37,830 bases of DNA from Deltaproteobacteria bacterium. GTDB taxonomy: Bacteria; Desulfobacterota; BSN033; UBA1163. The notes beneath the pieces are model-generated. The model did not search any database and was not told the origin of the DNA. It saw only the letters and a program-made list of their open reading frames with translations. The position numbers were made by a program, and so were the translations under genes. Position 1 is the first letter of the stretch. Each line of letters starts with the position of its first letter. The stretch spans positions 1-37,830 of the forward strand of contig VGRY01000041.1 of NCBI GenBank assembly GCA_016875195.1, read 5' to 3'. Positions 7,982 to 16,551 of the stretch are shown in pieces.

Positions 7982-9139
7982 ATGAAGCGTTTCTTAATTT
8001 TGACAGCCCTCCTTTTATTAGGGACCGGTTTCGTCCTGTGGAATCAGGCCATGGGAGTTGAGAAAGGAGGCGGATACCTCCTTCCCGGAGAAATCAAGGA
8101 GGGATGGAAGGTCTTTACAACGAAACGATGCGGAGCCTGTCACGCCATATGGGGAGAAGGAGGAAAGGGAGGGCCTGACCTCGGAACCCTTCCGAAATCT
8201 TACGTCAGCCCGGCCCAGCTCTCGGCTCTGATGTGGAACCATGGACCGGAGATGTGGGGGAAGATGTCCGCTCAAAAAGTGCCCCTTCAAAAAATTAACA
8301 AAAAAGAGATGGCTGATCTCTTTGCCTTCCTCTATTTCATCCGTTACATGGATGAACCCGGAGACTCTAAAAAAGGAAAGACCCTGATGGAGACCAAGGG
8401 GTGTGGGAAATGTCATACTGTTCAAGAAGGAGCAAGGGGTGATCTCGGCCGCTGGGGTATGTATACCAACCCCATTCTCTGGGCCCAGATGATGTGGAAC
8501 CATGAACCCCAGATGGAACAGGCGATGAAGAAGAAAGGGCTGCCATGGGTTGAATTCAAGGACAATGAAATGGCGGACCTCATCGCCTATATCCGGAGTC
8601 TGAGCGGGACCGTTGAAAAGATCTACCTCTCTCCGGGCGATCCCCGGTCCGGGGAAAAACTTTTTGCTCACAAGGGATGCATTCGCTGTCACATCTCATC
8701 AGGACAACTCGATCTGGGCAGGAAAAAGGATTTCCCTCGAACGCTTACCCAACTGGCAGGGATGATGTGGAATCATTCCCGTGAGATGTGGAAGGGAATC
8801 GAAGAGAAAGGATTGGATCGTCCCCTGCTATCTCCCCAGGAGATGGCCGATGTGGTTGCCCATCTCTTCTCTACGCGATACTTCGATGAACCGGGCGATC
8901 CCAACAGGGGGAAAAACACTTTCAATAAAAAACAGTGTCATCAATGCCACACCCGGGGAACGCCTTCCGATCTCACGGCTCTTAAAGGCCAGATCTCTCC
9001 GATCTTCATGGCCCAGACCATGTGGAATCACGGACCTCAAATGCTGGAGAAGATGCGAAAGGTGAAGGCCTCCTGGCAAAAAATCGATGGCCAGGAGATG
9101 GTGGACCTGATGGATTACCTGAACAGGGGAATGCCCTAA
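7982..9139 (+). CDS. Exported tetraheme cytochrome c, paralogue of the preceding gene
   Basis: This 385-aa protein has a signal peptide (MKRFLILTALLLLGTGF onward) and four class I heme domains with CXXCH motifs CGACH, CGKCH, CIRCH and CHQCH. Every domain repeats MWNH followed by a methionine-rich stretch (for example MWNHGPEMWGKM), which makes the family resemblance to the previous gene obvious. The two genes probably arose by tandem duplication of a gene that itself arose by domain duplication. It is preceded by AAAGGGAGTGGAAG as ribosome binding site. Its likely function is electron transfer to or from the bc-type complex encoded downstream. The exact partner is unknown. Confidence 0.8.
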   Translation: MKRFLILTALLLLGTGFVLWNQAMGVEKGGGYLLPGEIKEGWKVFTTKRCGACHAIWGEGGKGGPDLGTLPKSYVSPAQLSALMWNHGPEMWGKMSAQKVPLQKINKKEMADLFAFLYFIRYMDEPGDSKKGKTLMETKGCGKCHTVQEGARGDLGRWGMYTNPILWAQMMWNHEPQMEQAMKKKGLPWVEFKDNEMADLIAYIRSLSGTVEKIYLSPGDPRSGEKLFAHKGCIRCHISSGQLDLGRKKDFPRTLTQLAGMMWNHSREMWKGIEEKGLDRPLLSPQEMADVVAHLFSTRYFDEPGDPNRGKNTFNKKQCHQCHTRGTPSDLTALKGQISPIFMAQTMWNHGPQMLEKMRKVKASWQKIDGQEMVDLMDYLNRGMP

Positions 9140-9145
9140 TGTGAA

Positions 9146-9357
9146 CTCAATGCAAATTTTAAAATTAGCAATGTAAAATTAACAATGCATTGGATTGCTA
9201 ATTAGAGTCTGTCCATAAACTAAAGATTTTTCAAAAGGTCGTCATTCCGGCGAAGGCCGGAATCCAGTAATTTCAAGACCTTCTGGATGCCGGATCAAGT
9301 CCGGCATGAAACAAAAAGTGCATTTATAAACAGACTCTAATTAATCATTTTGCAATG
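9146..9357 (+). repeat. Nested palindromic element (REP inside TAGAGTCTGT inverted repeats inside AT-rich arms)
   Basis: Outer arms at 9150-9200 and 9340-9357 share words like TTAGCAATG, TAACAATGCATT and CATTTTGCAATG in opposite orientation. Inside, TAGAGTCTGTCCATAAA (9203-9219) pairs with TTTATAAACAGACTCTA (9323-9339). The core holds the widespread hairpin CATTCCGGCGAAGGCCGG (9243-9260) and a second CCGGATCAAGTCCGG stem. No gene is present. Confidence 0.65.
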
Positions 9358-9377
9358 AGGTTTGATTGGAGCGTGAG

Positions 9378-9851
9378 ATGGTTTCAACAAATTGGTTGAA
9401 GAAGACAGAACTCTTTGAGAGGCTGGATGAAACCCAGCTCAGCATCCTCTTATCCCAAGCCGTTGTCAAATCCTTTCCTGAAGGAGAGGCGATCTTTCTT
9501 CAGGGAGAGGAAGCGAGCTGTCTCTATATATTGATCAAAGGCGCTGTCGATCTGACAGTGAAGACACAAGAGAAAATCGATTTTATGACCTCCAACATTG
9601 AAAAAGAAGGAGCGGTTTTCGGGACGGCTTCTCTGATGGAGCCATTTCATTACAATGTTTCAGCCCTCTGTCTGAAGCCCTCAGAGGTTTTAGTTATGGA
9701 CGCCAACCTGATCAGGAAGAAGATGGAAGAAGATCCAAAGATCGGGATGGAGATCATGAAGAGGCTGGCCACCATCTATTTCAATCGTCTCAATGAGTTG
9801 CGGGCAGGAGTTTCGAACCTTCTCAAAATCTTTAAAATCAAAACACCATGA
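9378..9851 (+). CDS. Cyclic nucleotide-binding-domain protein without a helix-turn-helix
   Basis: A 157-aa protein consisting of one Crp/Fnr-type cNMP-binding domain. It opens with LFERLDETQLSILL, followed by beta-roll segments including EGEAIFLQGEEASCLYILIKG and the phosphate-cassette region FGTASLMEP, then the C-helix. It ends after that helix, so the DNA-binding winged helix of Crp is missing. The phosphate-cassette arginine of true cAMP binders is not evident; the ligand, if any, is unknown. ATG 9378 has GGAG six bases upstream; TTG 9366 is the alternative start. It overlaps the next gene by 4 bp, so it is coupled to the FAD oxidoreductase. It could be a regulatory subunit or ligand sensor of the bc-type complex, by inference from the operon. 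Confidence 0.8.
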   Translation: MVSTNWLKKTELFERLDETQLSILLSQAVVKSFPEGEAIFLQGEEASCLYILIKGAVDLTVKTQEKIDFMTSNIEKEGAVFGTASLMEPFHYNVSALCLKPSEVLVMDANLIRKKMEEDPKIGMEIMKRLATIYFNRLNELRAGVSNLLKIFKIKTP

Positions 9852-11626
9852 AGGAAGCCGGTTTGACCCGATTTCGTATCCAGGTTCCGGATCAGCGCTG
9901 GTTTGAGGAGAACATCGGATGTGAAAATGCCTGCCCGGTCAATACCCGTGCGCCTCAATATATCTCAGCCATCGCTCATAAAGATTATGACCGCGCCTTC
10001 GAAATCAATCGGGAGGACAACCTCTTCCCCGCCATTTTAGGCCGGATCTGTGTCCATCCCTGCGAGGAGAAGTGTCGAAGAGGTCTTCTCATCGATCAAC
10101 CCATCTCCATCTGCTCCCTGAAGCGGGCTTCTTCGGATCATAAAACTTCTTCCCCACCCTATGAGAAATCCATCATAAAAAGGGGAAAAAGAATTGCCGT
10201 CATCGGAGCAGGTCCCTCCGGTCTCTCCGCCGCTAATGATCTCGCCAGAATGGGATATGCAGTGACGATTTTTGAATCTTTCCCCATTTCCGGTGGAATG
10301 CTCAATGTAGGAATTCCCCCCTATCGGCTCCCCAGAGAAGTGGTGGAGCAAGCCATCGAAGAGGTGAAGCGATTGGGAGTTGAGGTCAGGACAGAGACTC
10401 CCATCGGGAAAGAGATCAACCTTGAAAATTTAAGAAAAGACTACGAGGCCGTCTATATTGCTGCGGGCGCTCATAAGGCTGAAAAATTGGGAATCCCTGG
10501 CGAAGACCTCCAGGGCGTCATCCATGGGGTGACCTTTATGAGAAAGGTCAATTTAAAAGAAAATCTCAAGATCGGTGCAACAGTGGCTGTCGTGGGTGGT
10601 GGAAATACGGCGATGGATGCGGCTCGCACCTCCTTCCGACTGGGCGCAAAGGAAGTCTTCATCCTCTACCGGAGATCGAGAGAAGAAATGCCGGTGGACC
10701 TGAGAGAACTGGATCAGGTGGAAGAAGAGGGGATCAAGGTGCATTATCTGACTCAGCCGATTCGAGTCCTTTCAAAAGACGGAACCACTCTGTCGGGTGT
10801 CCGATGCATACGAAATCGATTGGGAGAACCTGAGAGGGATGGCCGGAGAAGGCCCATCCCTGTTGAAGGATCTGAATTCGATATCGATATAGACCTTCTC
10901 ATACCGGCAGTCAGCCAATCCCCTGACATTTCATTCCTCCCCGAGGAGATCGGCCTTGAAATATCGAAATGGGACCGATTGGCCGTCAATCCGGAAACCT
11001 CTGAAACCAATGTCCCCGGCATCTTCGCCGGTGGAGACTTCGTCACTGGCCCCAGGGATGTGATCAGGGTGATTGCGGATGGAAGAAAAGCCGCCCTCTC
11101 CATCCACCAATATCTGAGTGGAGAAACATATGAGAAGAGACCTTCTTGCTTTACCCCGGCCCCGGAGATCAGGATCGATCCTGATTTAGAGAAAATTTCT
11201 CGACAGAGGGTGGAGACGATTCCGGTAAAAGAACGAAATTCATTTGAGAAGGAAGTGGAACTGGGGTTATCGAAGGAATCGGCACGACGTGAGGCCAAAC
11301 GATGTCTCCAGTGTCATCTCTTCACCATTTTTGATCGGCAAAAATGCATCCTATGCGGCGGGTGCGTCGATATCTGTCCGAAGTCTTGTTTTCGGATGGC
11401 GAGACTCGATGAGATTGAGGGAGGGGAGAGGCTATCGACATTGATCGAATCTCTTTACAACGTTCCCATAGAGAAAGCGGAGAAACTCAACCTGGCGACG
11501 GCAATGATCAAAGATGAATCCCGCTGTATCCAGTGTGGTCTCTGTGCAAAAAGATGTCCAACCGGCGCGATTACCATGGAAGAGTACCACAGGCAATCTG
11601 AGCTTAGGCGAGAACAAGACAGATGA
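9848..11626 (+). CDS. GltD/NfnB-like FAD- and Fe-S-containing NAD(P) oxidoreductase with C-terminal 2[4Fe-4S] domain
   Basis: A 592-aa cytoplasmic flavoprotein. The N-terminal Fe-S domain has CENACP (C25) and CVHPCEEKC (C68-C76), as in the small subunit of glutamate synthase. The FAD site is [12 protein letters not shown] (about 119-130), and the NAD(P) site is [12 protein letters not shown] (about 255-266). The conserved end of the flavin domain is [12 protein letters not shown]. It closes with a ferredoxin-like domain with [12 protein letters not shown] and [12 protein letters not shown]. The CLQCH sequence is part of the Fe-S region, not a heme site, because no export signal is present. 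It overlaps its neighbours on both sides by 4 bp, including the cytochrome b gene. It therefore probably docks on the bc complex and exchanges electrons between NAD(P)H or ferredoxin and quinone. Direction cannot be told from sequence. Confidence 0.85.
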   Translation: MKEAGLTRFRIQVPDQRWFEENIGCENACPVNTRAPQYISAIAHKDYDRAFEINREDNLFPAILGRICVHPCEEKCRRGLLIDQPISICSLKRASSDHKTSSPPYEKSIIKRGKRIAVIGAGPSGLSAANDLARMGYAVTIFESFPISGGMLNVGIPPYRLPREVVEQAIEEVKRLGVEVRTETPIGKEINLENLRKDYEAVYIAAGAHKAEKLGIPGEDLQGVIHGVTFMRKVNLKENLKIGATVAVVGGGNTAMDAARTSFRLGAKEVFILYRRSREEMPVDLRELDQVEEEGIKVHYLTQPIRVLSKDGTTLSGVRCIRNRLGEPERDGRRRPIPVEGSEFDIDIDLLIPAVSQSPDISFLPEEIGLEISKWDRLAVNPETSETNVPGIFAGGDFVTGPRDVIRVIADGRKAALSIHQYLSGETYEKRPSCFTPAPEIRIDPDLEKISRQRVETIPVKERNSFEKEVELGLSKESARREAKRCLQCHLFTIFDRQKCILCGGCVDICPKSCFRMARLDEIEGGERLSTLIESLYNVPIEKAEKLNLATAMIKDESRCIQCGLCAKRCPTGAITMEEYHRQSELRREQDR

Positions 11627-12342
11627 AGAAGGGAATCCTCCAACGCATTTCAGGATCAGCTGTCTGGAAATCCATCTTCAGAACCGGGATTCCGGATACC
11701 GATCTGAAAAGATCGATGTTGGTCTTTAACAACTTCTTCCTCCATATCTTTCCCGCAAAGATGAAGCGCCATGGCCTCCAATTCTCCTATACCTTCTGCC
11801 TTGGGGGAATCTCCTGCCTTCTCTTCATCATCCTCACGGTGACCGGCATCCTCTTAATGTTTCTCTACACGCCTTCGATTGAAAGGGCTTATTTCGATAT
11901 GCAGGCCCTGGCCCTTGTGCTCAATGGGAAAATTTTAAGAAATTTGCACCGCTGGGCTGCCCACGGGATGGTCATAACCGTCTTCCTCCATATGGTCAGG
12001 GTATTTTACACCCGTTCCTACCGGCCCCCACGGGAATTTAACTGGGTGATCGGAATTCTTCTTCTCATCCTCACCCTTGCCCTCAGTTACACAGGGTATC
12101 TTCTTCCCTGGGACCAGCTGGCTTACTGGGGTATTACCGTGGGAACGACGATCATGGCTTACACCCCATTCATCGGAAAACATATTCGATACTTTCTGCT
12201 TGGGGCTGACGAGGTGGGCCATGAAGCCTTGCTCCGTTTTTATGTGCTTCATTGCGTCGTCCTCCCCTTTTTGACAGCATTGCTGATGGCAATCCACTTC
12301 TGGAGAGTGAGAAAGGACGGGGGAATCTCAGGACCACTCTGA
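11623..12342 (+). CDS. Cytochrome b6-like N-terminal half of cytochrome b
   Basis: A 239-aa membrane protein with the four heme-bearing helices of cytochrome b. Paired histidines for the two b hemes are visible: [11 protein letters not shown] in helix B, and [13 protein letters not shown] with the later [14 protein letters not shown] and [13 protein letters not shown] in helices B-D. The conserved loop [16 protein letters not shown] is intact. As in b6f and many bacterial bc complexes, the C-terminal half is a separate gene just downstream. It begins on the ATGA overlap with the FAD oxidoreductase. It forms the quinol oxidation and reduction core together with the subunit IV-like and Rieske proteins. 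The name petB would fit by homology, but the complex is not photosynthetic. Confidence 0.9.
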   Translation: MKKGILQRISGSAVWKSIFRTGIPDTDLKRSMLVFNNFFLHIFPAKMKRHGLQFSYTFCLGGISCLLFIILTVTGILLMFLYTPSIERAYFDMQALALVLNGKILRNLHRWAAHGMVITVFLHMVRVFYTRSYRPPREFNWVIGILLLILTLALSYTGYLLPWDQLAYWGITVGTTIMAYTPFIGKHIRYFLLGADEVGHEALLRFYVLHCVVLPFLTALLMAIHFWRVRKDGGISGPL

Positions 12343-12425
12343 CAAATGCGGATTTTAGATTTCGGAATGCGGAATGAAAATTAGATATTTTTCCGAAATC
12401 CGAATTCCACAATCCGCAATTGAGC
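12343..12425 (+). repeat. Word-type palindrome between the cytochrome b halves
   Basis: The left arm carries AATGCGGATTTTAGATTTCGG and AATGCGGAATG. The right arm carries CCGAAATCCGAATTCCAC and AATCCGCAATTG, its approximate reverse complement. The element separates two genes that would normally abut, implying insertion into a compact operon. Confidence 0.6.
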
Positions 12426-12443
12426 GAATGGAGTAAAAATCAG

Positions 12444-12989
12444 ATGGAGAAAGAGCAACCGAAAGTTTTTATTAAAGACCCCAACAAGACCTACGGTTTG
12501 ATGGAGATAGTGGATGGGACTTCACCTTTGGCGGAAAAGGCGCCTGAGGATACGGTGGAGACCTTTCCCCACTATTTCATCCTCCTGACGATTTGCACTC
12601 TGGCAGTTACGCTCTGTCTCTTCATGATCTCTCTCTTCTTCGATGCGCCCCTTGAAGACCTGGCCAATCCATTGGTGACACCCAATCCTGGGAAAGCCCC
12701 CTGGTATTTTACCGGCATCCAGGAGTTAATCCATTATACCGACAAACCTGTCATACCGGGAATCATCATCCCCCTCTGCATTATTATCTGGCTTTTTCTC
12801 ATTCCTTATATTGACAGGAAACCCAGAACCAAAACCGGCTCCTTTTTAAACAGGGTATTTATAGGCGGAGAAAAACGAAAAGTGCTCCTCGTTCTTTTCA
12901 CGGTCTTTATCTTAGGAGCCCTCGTCCTCATTGTGATTGGCGAGCTGTTTCGTGGAGAAAACTGGAACTTCGTTCTGCCGTGGAAATGA
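12444..12989 (+). CDS. Subunit IV-like C-terminal half of cytochrome b
   Basis: A 181-aa membrane protein with three hydrophobic helices, matching PetD/subunit IV. The quinol-site motif appears as NPGKAPWYFTGIQEL, where plant and cyanobacterial proteins have PEWY. APWYF variants are usual in anaerobic bacteria. ATG 12444 is chosen as start with GGAG upstream; the TTG at 12420 lies within the palindrome and has no ribosome binding site. It completes the split cytochrome b encoded by the gene before it. The final segment LVLIVIGELFRGENW is the last helix and exit loop. Confidence 0.88.
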   Translation: MEKEQPKVFIKDPNKTYGLMEIVDGTSPLAEKAPEDTVETFPHYFILLTICTLAVTLCLFMISLFFDAPLEDLANPLVTPNPGKAPWYFTGIQELIHYTDKPVIPGIIIPLCIIIWLFLIPYIDRKPRTKTGSFLNRVFIGGEKRKVLLVLFTVFILGALVLIVIGELFRGENWNFVLPWK

Positions 12990-13082
12990 CCTTTGAATTA
13001 ATCGCGAATTAAGGAATTTGGGAATTTAGGAATTATAATCCCTTCATTCCATAATTCCTAAATTTAAAACATAGGAAGCAAT

Positions 13083-13577
13083 ATGAATGAGCTGGATCAA
13101 GTCGATAAAAAATCGATCTCCCGAAGGAAATTGATCGGCTATGCCTGGATCGGAGCTGGCGCCGTGGTCATCGGCGAATTGATCTTCGGCACCTTTGCCT
13201 TCCTCTGGCCAAGAAAAAAGCAGGGGAAAGGTGAAAAGATCTTCATTGCAGGGAAGATAAATGACTTTAAAATCGGCGAGGTCATCTATTTTCGTAAAGA
13301 AAAAACCCTCATTCAGAGAGTGGAAGAAGGATTTTTAGCATTTTCTGCGATATGCCCCCATCTCGCCTGCATCGTCAACTGGAATGAAATGCTCAAAAAG
13401 TTCGAATGCCCTTGCCATGGCGCACAATTCAACCGGAATGGAGAGGTGCTCGAAGGTCCTCCTCCACGTCCTTTAGACCTTTATAAACTTCAAATTGTCG
13501 AAGGAAAACTGGTGGTCGATACGGCGACTCTGATTGAGAGGAAAAACTTCGATCCTTCTCAGGTCATCAAGATATAA
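13083..13577 (+). CDS. Rieske [2Fe-2S] protein of the bc-type complex
   Basis: A 164-aa protein with an N-terminal twin-arginine-type segment (SRRKLIGYAWIGAGAV) that doubles as membrane anchor. The Rieske fold carries both cluster-binding boxes: CPHLAC and CPCHGAQF, each with the Cys and His ligands, plus the proline loop GPPPRPL. It accepts one electron from quinol at the cytochrome b site and passes it to a periplasmic cytochrome c. In most bc operons this gene comes first; here it follows both cytochrome b halves. It has AGGAAGC upstream as a weak ribosome binding site, within a palindrome-like AT-rich gap (12990-13082). Confidence 0.92.
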   Translation: MNELDQVDKKSISRRKLIGYAWIGAGAVVIGELIFGTFAFLWPRKKQGKGEKIFIAGKINDFKIGEVIYFRKEKTLIQRVEEGFLAFSAICPHLACIVNWNEMLKKFECPCHGAQFNRNGEVLEGPPPRPLDLYKLQIVEGKLVVDTATLIERKNFDPSQVIKI

Positions 13578-13586
13578 AAATTAGCT

Positions 13587-13655
13587 GTAGCGCAAGGCTT
13601 TAGTCCCGCCAATGAGCGGGGCTTTAAGCAACCCAACCCTAAAGGGTTGCGCTAC
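13587..13655 (+). repeat. GTAGCGCAAGG-type palindromic repeat, copy 1
   Basis: Begins GTAGCGCAAGGCTTTAG and ends CCCTAAAGGGTTGCGCTAC, with GTAGCGCAA/TTGCGCTAC as terminal inverted repeats. Inside is a CCCGCCAATGAGCGGG hairpin. Copy 2 at 26361-26432 has the same modules in reverse complement. Confidence 0.75.
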
Positions 13656-13688
13656 CCATTCTGTCATTTACAGAAAGATTAGAAGCCG

Positions 13689-14510
13689 ATGGAAAAAAAG
13701 ATTTTTTTAGGCATGATATTGACAGTGGCCATTGTCCTTTTTCTTACCATTTATTGGCTACTGGAACCCCACCGGGTGAAGGTAGAGACTGAAAAGATGA
13801 GGTTGGATGCTGCTGAAAAAGGGAAACCCCTCTACATGACACACTGTGCCGGATGTCATGGTGAGACCGGCGGCCCTCAGAAAAGAGTGAGACCGATCAA
13901 TTCGAAAAGGTACCTGGAATCAGTGGACGATCCCCTCCTTTATAAGATCATTGAGCGCGGTATCCCCCGAACCGGGATGGTTGCGCTCGGCGATCAGGAA
14001 GGGGGTCCATTAAATCCGGAGCAGATTCACCAGTTAGTAGCCTTCATCCGAAGCTGGGAAAAGACGGCGCCGGACTTGCCCGAAGAGCCTCCCCCTAAGG
14101 AGAGACCCTATTTCATCCAGGAAGAGGTGGCCTACACCGGCTCCGAATCCTGTATCGCTTGTCATGAAGGCCTCGATAAGAAACATATTGAGATCTGGAG
14201 AAAATCATCCATGGCCACGACCGCCTTTTCCCGGATACGGAGAGAGAAGGATAAAACCAAATGCACGCCCTGCCATGCCACCGGGTATGACCCGGAAAAG
14301 AAAACGTTTAAAGAAGAGAATGTCGGTTGTGAGGCGTGCCATGGCCCGGGTGAAAGGTACCAGGAGATGATGATGGGGGCGGATGCGTTCGAAGGAGGAA
14401 AGATCGCCAGGGAGAATGGCTTAAAATCCTGCACCCGTTGCCACAGGGCCCATATTCCAAAGGAGGAACATATCGCACTGGCAAGAAAAGGGGTTCTTGT
14501 CTATCCATGA
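13689..14510 (+). CDS. Membrane-anchored pentaheme cytochrome c (class I domain plus c554-like part)
   Basis: A 273-aa protein with an N-terminal transmembrane anchor (about residues 4-25). Next comes a class I cytochrome c domain with CAGCHGETGG, whose candidate methionine ligand is in PRTGMVALG. A second part carries four CXXCH motifs (CIACH, CTPCH, CEACHGPG, CTRCHRAH), in the style of cytochrome c554-like proteins. It is the last gene of the bc operon and so is the probable electron exit or entry protein, bridging the Rieske head to periplasmic multiheme cytochromes. Fusion of a single-heme and a tetraheme module is unusual. A MITE-like element begins at its stop codon. Confidence 0.8.
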   Translation: MEKKIFLGMILTVAIVLFLTIYWLLEPHRVKVETEKMRLDAAEKGKPLYMTHCAGCHGETGGPQKRVRPINSKRYLESVDDPLLYKIIERGIPRTGMVALGDQEGGPLNPEQIHQLVAFIRSWEKTAPDLPEEPPPKERPYFIQEEVAYTGSESCIACHEGLDKKHIEIWRKSSMATTAFSRIRREKDKTKCTPCHATGYDPEKKTFKEENVGCEACHGPGERYQEMMMGADAFEGGKIARENGLKSCTRCHRAHIPKEEHIALARKGVLVYP

Positions 14511-14649
14511 TGGACTCGTAAAAAGTTCTCACTCCGGTGAAAACCGGAGTCCAGAAAATTCTTAAATAATTGAAAACACTGGATTCCGGCTTTCGCCGGA
14601 ATGACAAAAGAGCGCGAATTACGACTTTTTACGAGACCATCATCCATGA
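14501..14649 (+). mobile_element. MITE-like element with TGGTCTCGTAAAAAGT ends, copy 1
   Basis: The terminal inverted repeats TGGACTCGTAAAAAGT (14511-14526) and ACTTTTTACGAGACCA (14624-14639) match at 15 of 16 positions. Flanking direct repeats CTATCCATGA and TCATCCATGA agree at 8 of 10 bases. The interior holds two CCGG hairpins of the ATTCCGGCTTTCGCCGG type and no gene. The element begins just after the pentaheme cytochrome stop. A second copy with the same ends but a different interior is at 26161-26309. Confidence 0.75.
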
Positions 14650-14743
14650 AAAATTTAAAAATTCCCTTGATTTTTCTTGAGGCGCGAGAAGCTTGTTTTC
14701 AGAGTCTATATGATGGACTGATTATTAAACAAGGGGGTGTCCT

Positions 14744-16429
14744 ATGAGTAAAAGAGTTTACATGGTAAGTGTAGTGGCCGTTGCGATTGCCCTTGTCAGC
14801 ATCATTTATTTTACCACCGCCGATGCCCAGAAAGCAGCGACCAAAAAAAAACCTATGATCCCGAAGGCTGCATCTAAAGAAACCCTTTTCGATGTCAAAC
14901 CCTGCTATGGCTGCCATGATGAGATTAAAGATTTTCATGCGGCGGGAAAACATCGAAAAGTCAATTGTATGAGTTGTCACGAAGGCCTGGAAAAACACCT
15001 CAAGGATGTGGAATCGAAACCGGCCACCCGAATGGACCATGCGACCTGCGGCAAGTGTCACAAAGAACAGTATGAGTCTTTTATTTCGGTAAATCTTGAG
15101 TCCAAGCCAAAAGTGGAAAAGTCAACTGCCACCAGTCGCTCACCGCTCTTTGACATTATTATGAGGCCCCATGGTTTTACAAGGGAACACGGGGAACCGA
15201 GAAGCCATGTCTTCTCTCTCGTTGATCAACTTCTGGTTGATCGGGCCTTTGGTGGAAGATTCCAGCTTAAGGACTGGACAAAAATGAGCGATGCCAAAGC
15301 TGCTGAAAAGTCCGTATGGGAGATATTAAAGGATGTAGATCCTTCATCGAGCGACCAGAAGATCTTTCCGCCTTACACGCCAAGGACAGCAGCGACAGCT
15401 GCAAATCCGGTCTGTCTTAGCTGTAAGACCCAGGACCATATCATGAAATGGGCCTACATGGGAGACAAGAATCCGAAGGCGAAGTGGGACAGAACGTCCA
15501 AGGTGGTTGAGATGGCGAGGGATGTTCACCGACCCTTCAATTGTTATACCTGCCATGACCCTCATTCAGCCGGCCCGAGGGTTGTCAGGGACGCCCTGAT
15601 CAATGCGGTTGTTGACAGAGGAGAGGGAACCTACCCCTATGATAAAGAAAAGAGCAAGAAGATCACCATGACCAAAGTGATGTTCAGGGATTTCAGAGCC
15701 ATTGGCGCCTTGAATAAACCTGATTCAAATCTCATGTGCGCCCAGTGTCACGTAGAGTATAATTGCAATCCTGTCATCGATCTTAAGACAGGCGAGACCA
15801 TAGGCATGGAAGACCGAAGGACGAATGAATTCCAGTGGCGAAATGTCTTTGATTACGACGCATGGGTCGAAAAACAGGGGTACAGGGATTTTCGAAATGA
15901 AGTGACAGGATCTCTCCTGTCGAAGATACAGCATCCGGAGGTTGAGGCCTTCTGGGGGAGCAAGCATGAAAGGGCAGGGGTGGAGTGCAAGGATTGCCAT
16001 ATGCCAAAGATGAAGAAGGCAGGCAAAACCTTCACCTGGCATGGGCAGAAAGGCGCTAAATATATGAAGAAAGACACCTGCCTGAAGTGCCATCCTCACT
16101 GGACAGAGAAGGAGGCTGAGTATCAGATCGAAGGAGTGCAGAATTATATCAGGGGAAAGATGCGGAAGGCAGAGCTCTGGCTTTCGGAGTTTGTGCGGAG
16201 CTATCAGCTTGCAAAATCTGTCGGAGTGTCCGAGGACACCCTCAAGGAATCGAGGAAGTTCCATACAAAGGCGCATACGAAATGGGAGTGGTGGACGGCT
16301 GAAAACTCCGATGGCTTCCATAACCCCGACCAAGCGAAGGCATCTCTCCTCGAATCCATCCAGACATCCATTGATGGCGTAAAATTCCTCGAAAAGGCGA
16401 TCGAGGATAAATTGAAGGCCGGGAAGTAG
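14744..16429 (+). CDS. Octaheme c-type nitrite reductase, NrfA-like (ONR)
   Basis: A 561-aa exported enzyme expected to reduce nitrite, and probably hydroxylamine, to ammonium in the periplasm. The signal peptide ends near TADAQ. Heme motifs have first cysteines at 54, 75, 102, 224, 267, 332, 415 and 446. The fourth is CLSCK, the lysine-ligated catalytic heme of NrfA enzymes, and the others are CXXCH. Three extra N-terminal hemes ahead of a NrfA-like five-heme core is the layout of octaheme nitrite reductases such as that of Thioalkalivibrio. Other family marks are CAQCHVEYN (catalytic Tyr339), CKDCHMP, and FTWHGQ (candidate catalytic His433). A good AAGGGGG ribosome binding site precedes the ATG. 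TvNiR-type enzymes also reduce sulfite, so the natural substrate is not certain. No NrfH-type donor gene is adjacent. Confidence 0.85.
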   Translation: MSKRVYMVSVVAVAIALVSIIYFTTADAQKAATKKKPMIPKAASKETLFDVKPCYGCHDEIKDFHAAGKHRKVNCMSCHEGLEKHLKDVESKPATRMDHATCGKCHKEQYESFISVNLESKPKVEKSTATSRSPLFDIIMRPHGFTREHGEPRSHVFSLVDQLLVDRAFGGRFQLKDWTKMSDAKAAEKSVWEILKDVDPSSSDQKIFPPYTPRTAATAANPVCLSCKTQDHIMKWAYMGDKNPKAKWDRTSKVVEMARDVHRPFNCYTCHDPHSAGPRVVRDALINAVVDRGEGTYPYDKEKSKKITMTKVMFRDFRAIGALNKPDSNLMCAQCHVEYNCNPVIDLKTGETIGMEDRRTNEFQWRNVFDYDAWVEKQGYRDFRNEVTGSLLSKIQHPEVEAFWGSKHERAGVECKDCHMPKMKKAGKTFTWHGQKGAKYMKKDTCLKCHPHWTEKEAEYQIEGVQNYIRGKMRKAELWLSEFVRSYQLAKSVGVSEDTLKESRKFHTKAHTKWEWWTAENSDGFHNPDQAKASLLESIQTSIDGVKFLEKAIEDKLKAGK

Positions 16430-16505
16430 TCCATGGCAGAGAAACCAATAGACCATGATGTTTCATCAAGTGAGGCGGAATTAACCTTAAAATTTTGGAA
16501 TCCCC

Positions 16506-16534
16506 TTGATTTTTTTTTAAGCGATATGTTAAAA
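16506..16534 (+). promoter_or_regulatory. Candidate promoter for the octaheme cytochrome gene at 16664
   Basis: TTGATT (16506-16511), 17 bp, then TTAAAA (16529-16534), preceded by an AAAATTTTGG tract. The same arrangement, TTGACC-17-TTAACA after an AAAATTTT tract, precedes the arr leader at 19880. Both are followed within about 20 bp by a G-rich terminator-like hairpin. Confidence 0.35.
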
Positions 16535-16551
16535 AAACAGTCATAATAATA

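Noticed and set aside
11309..11323. CXXCH motif (CLQCH) in the FAD oxidoreductase as a heme site
   Set aside because: The protein has no export signal and the cysteines belong to Fe-S binding regions; c-type heme attachment is periplasmic.
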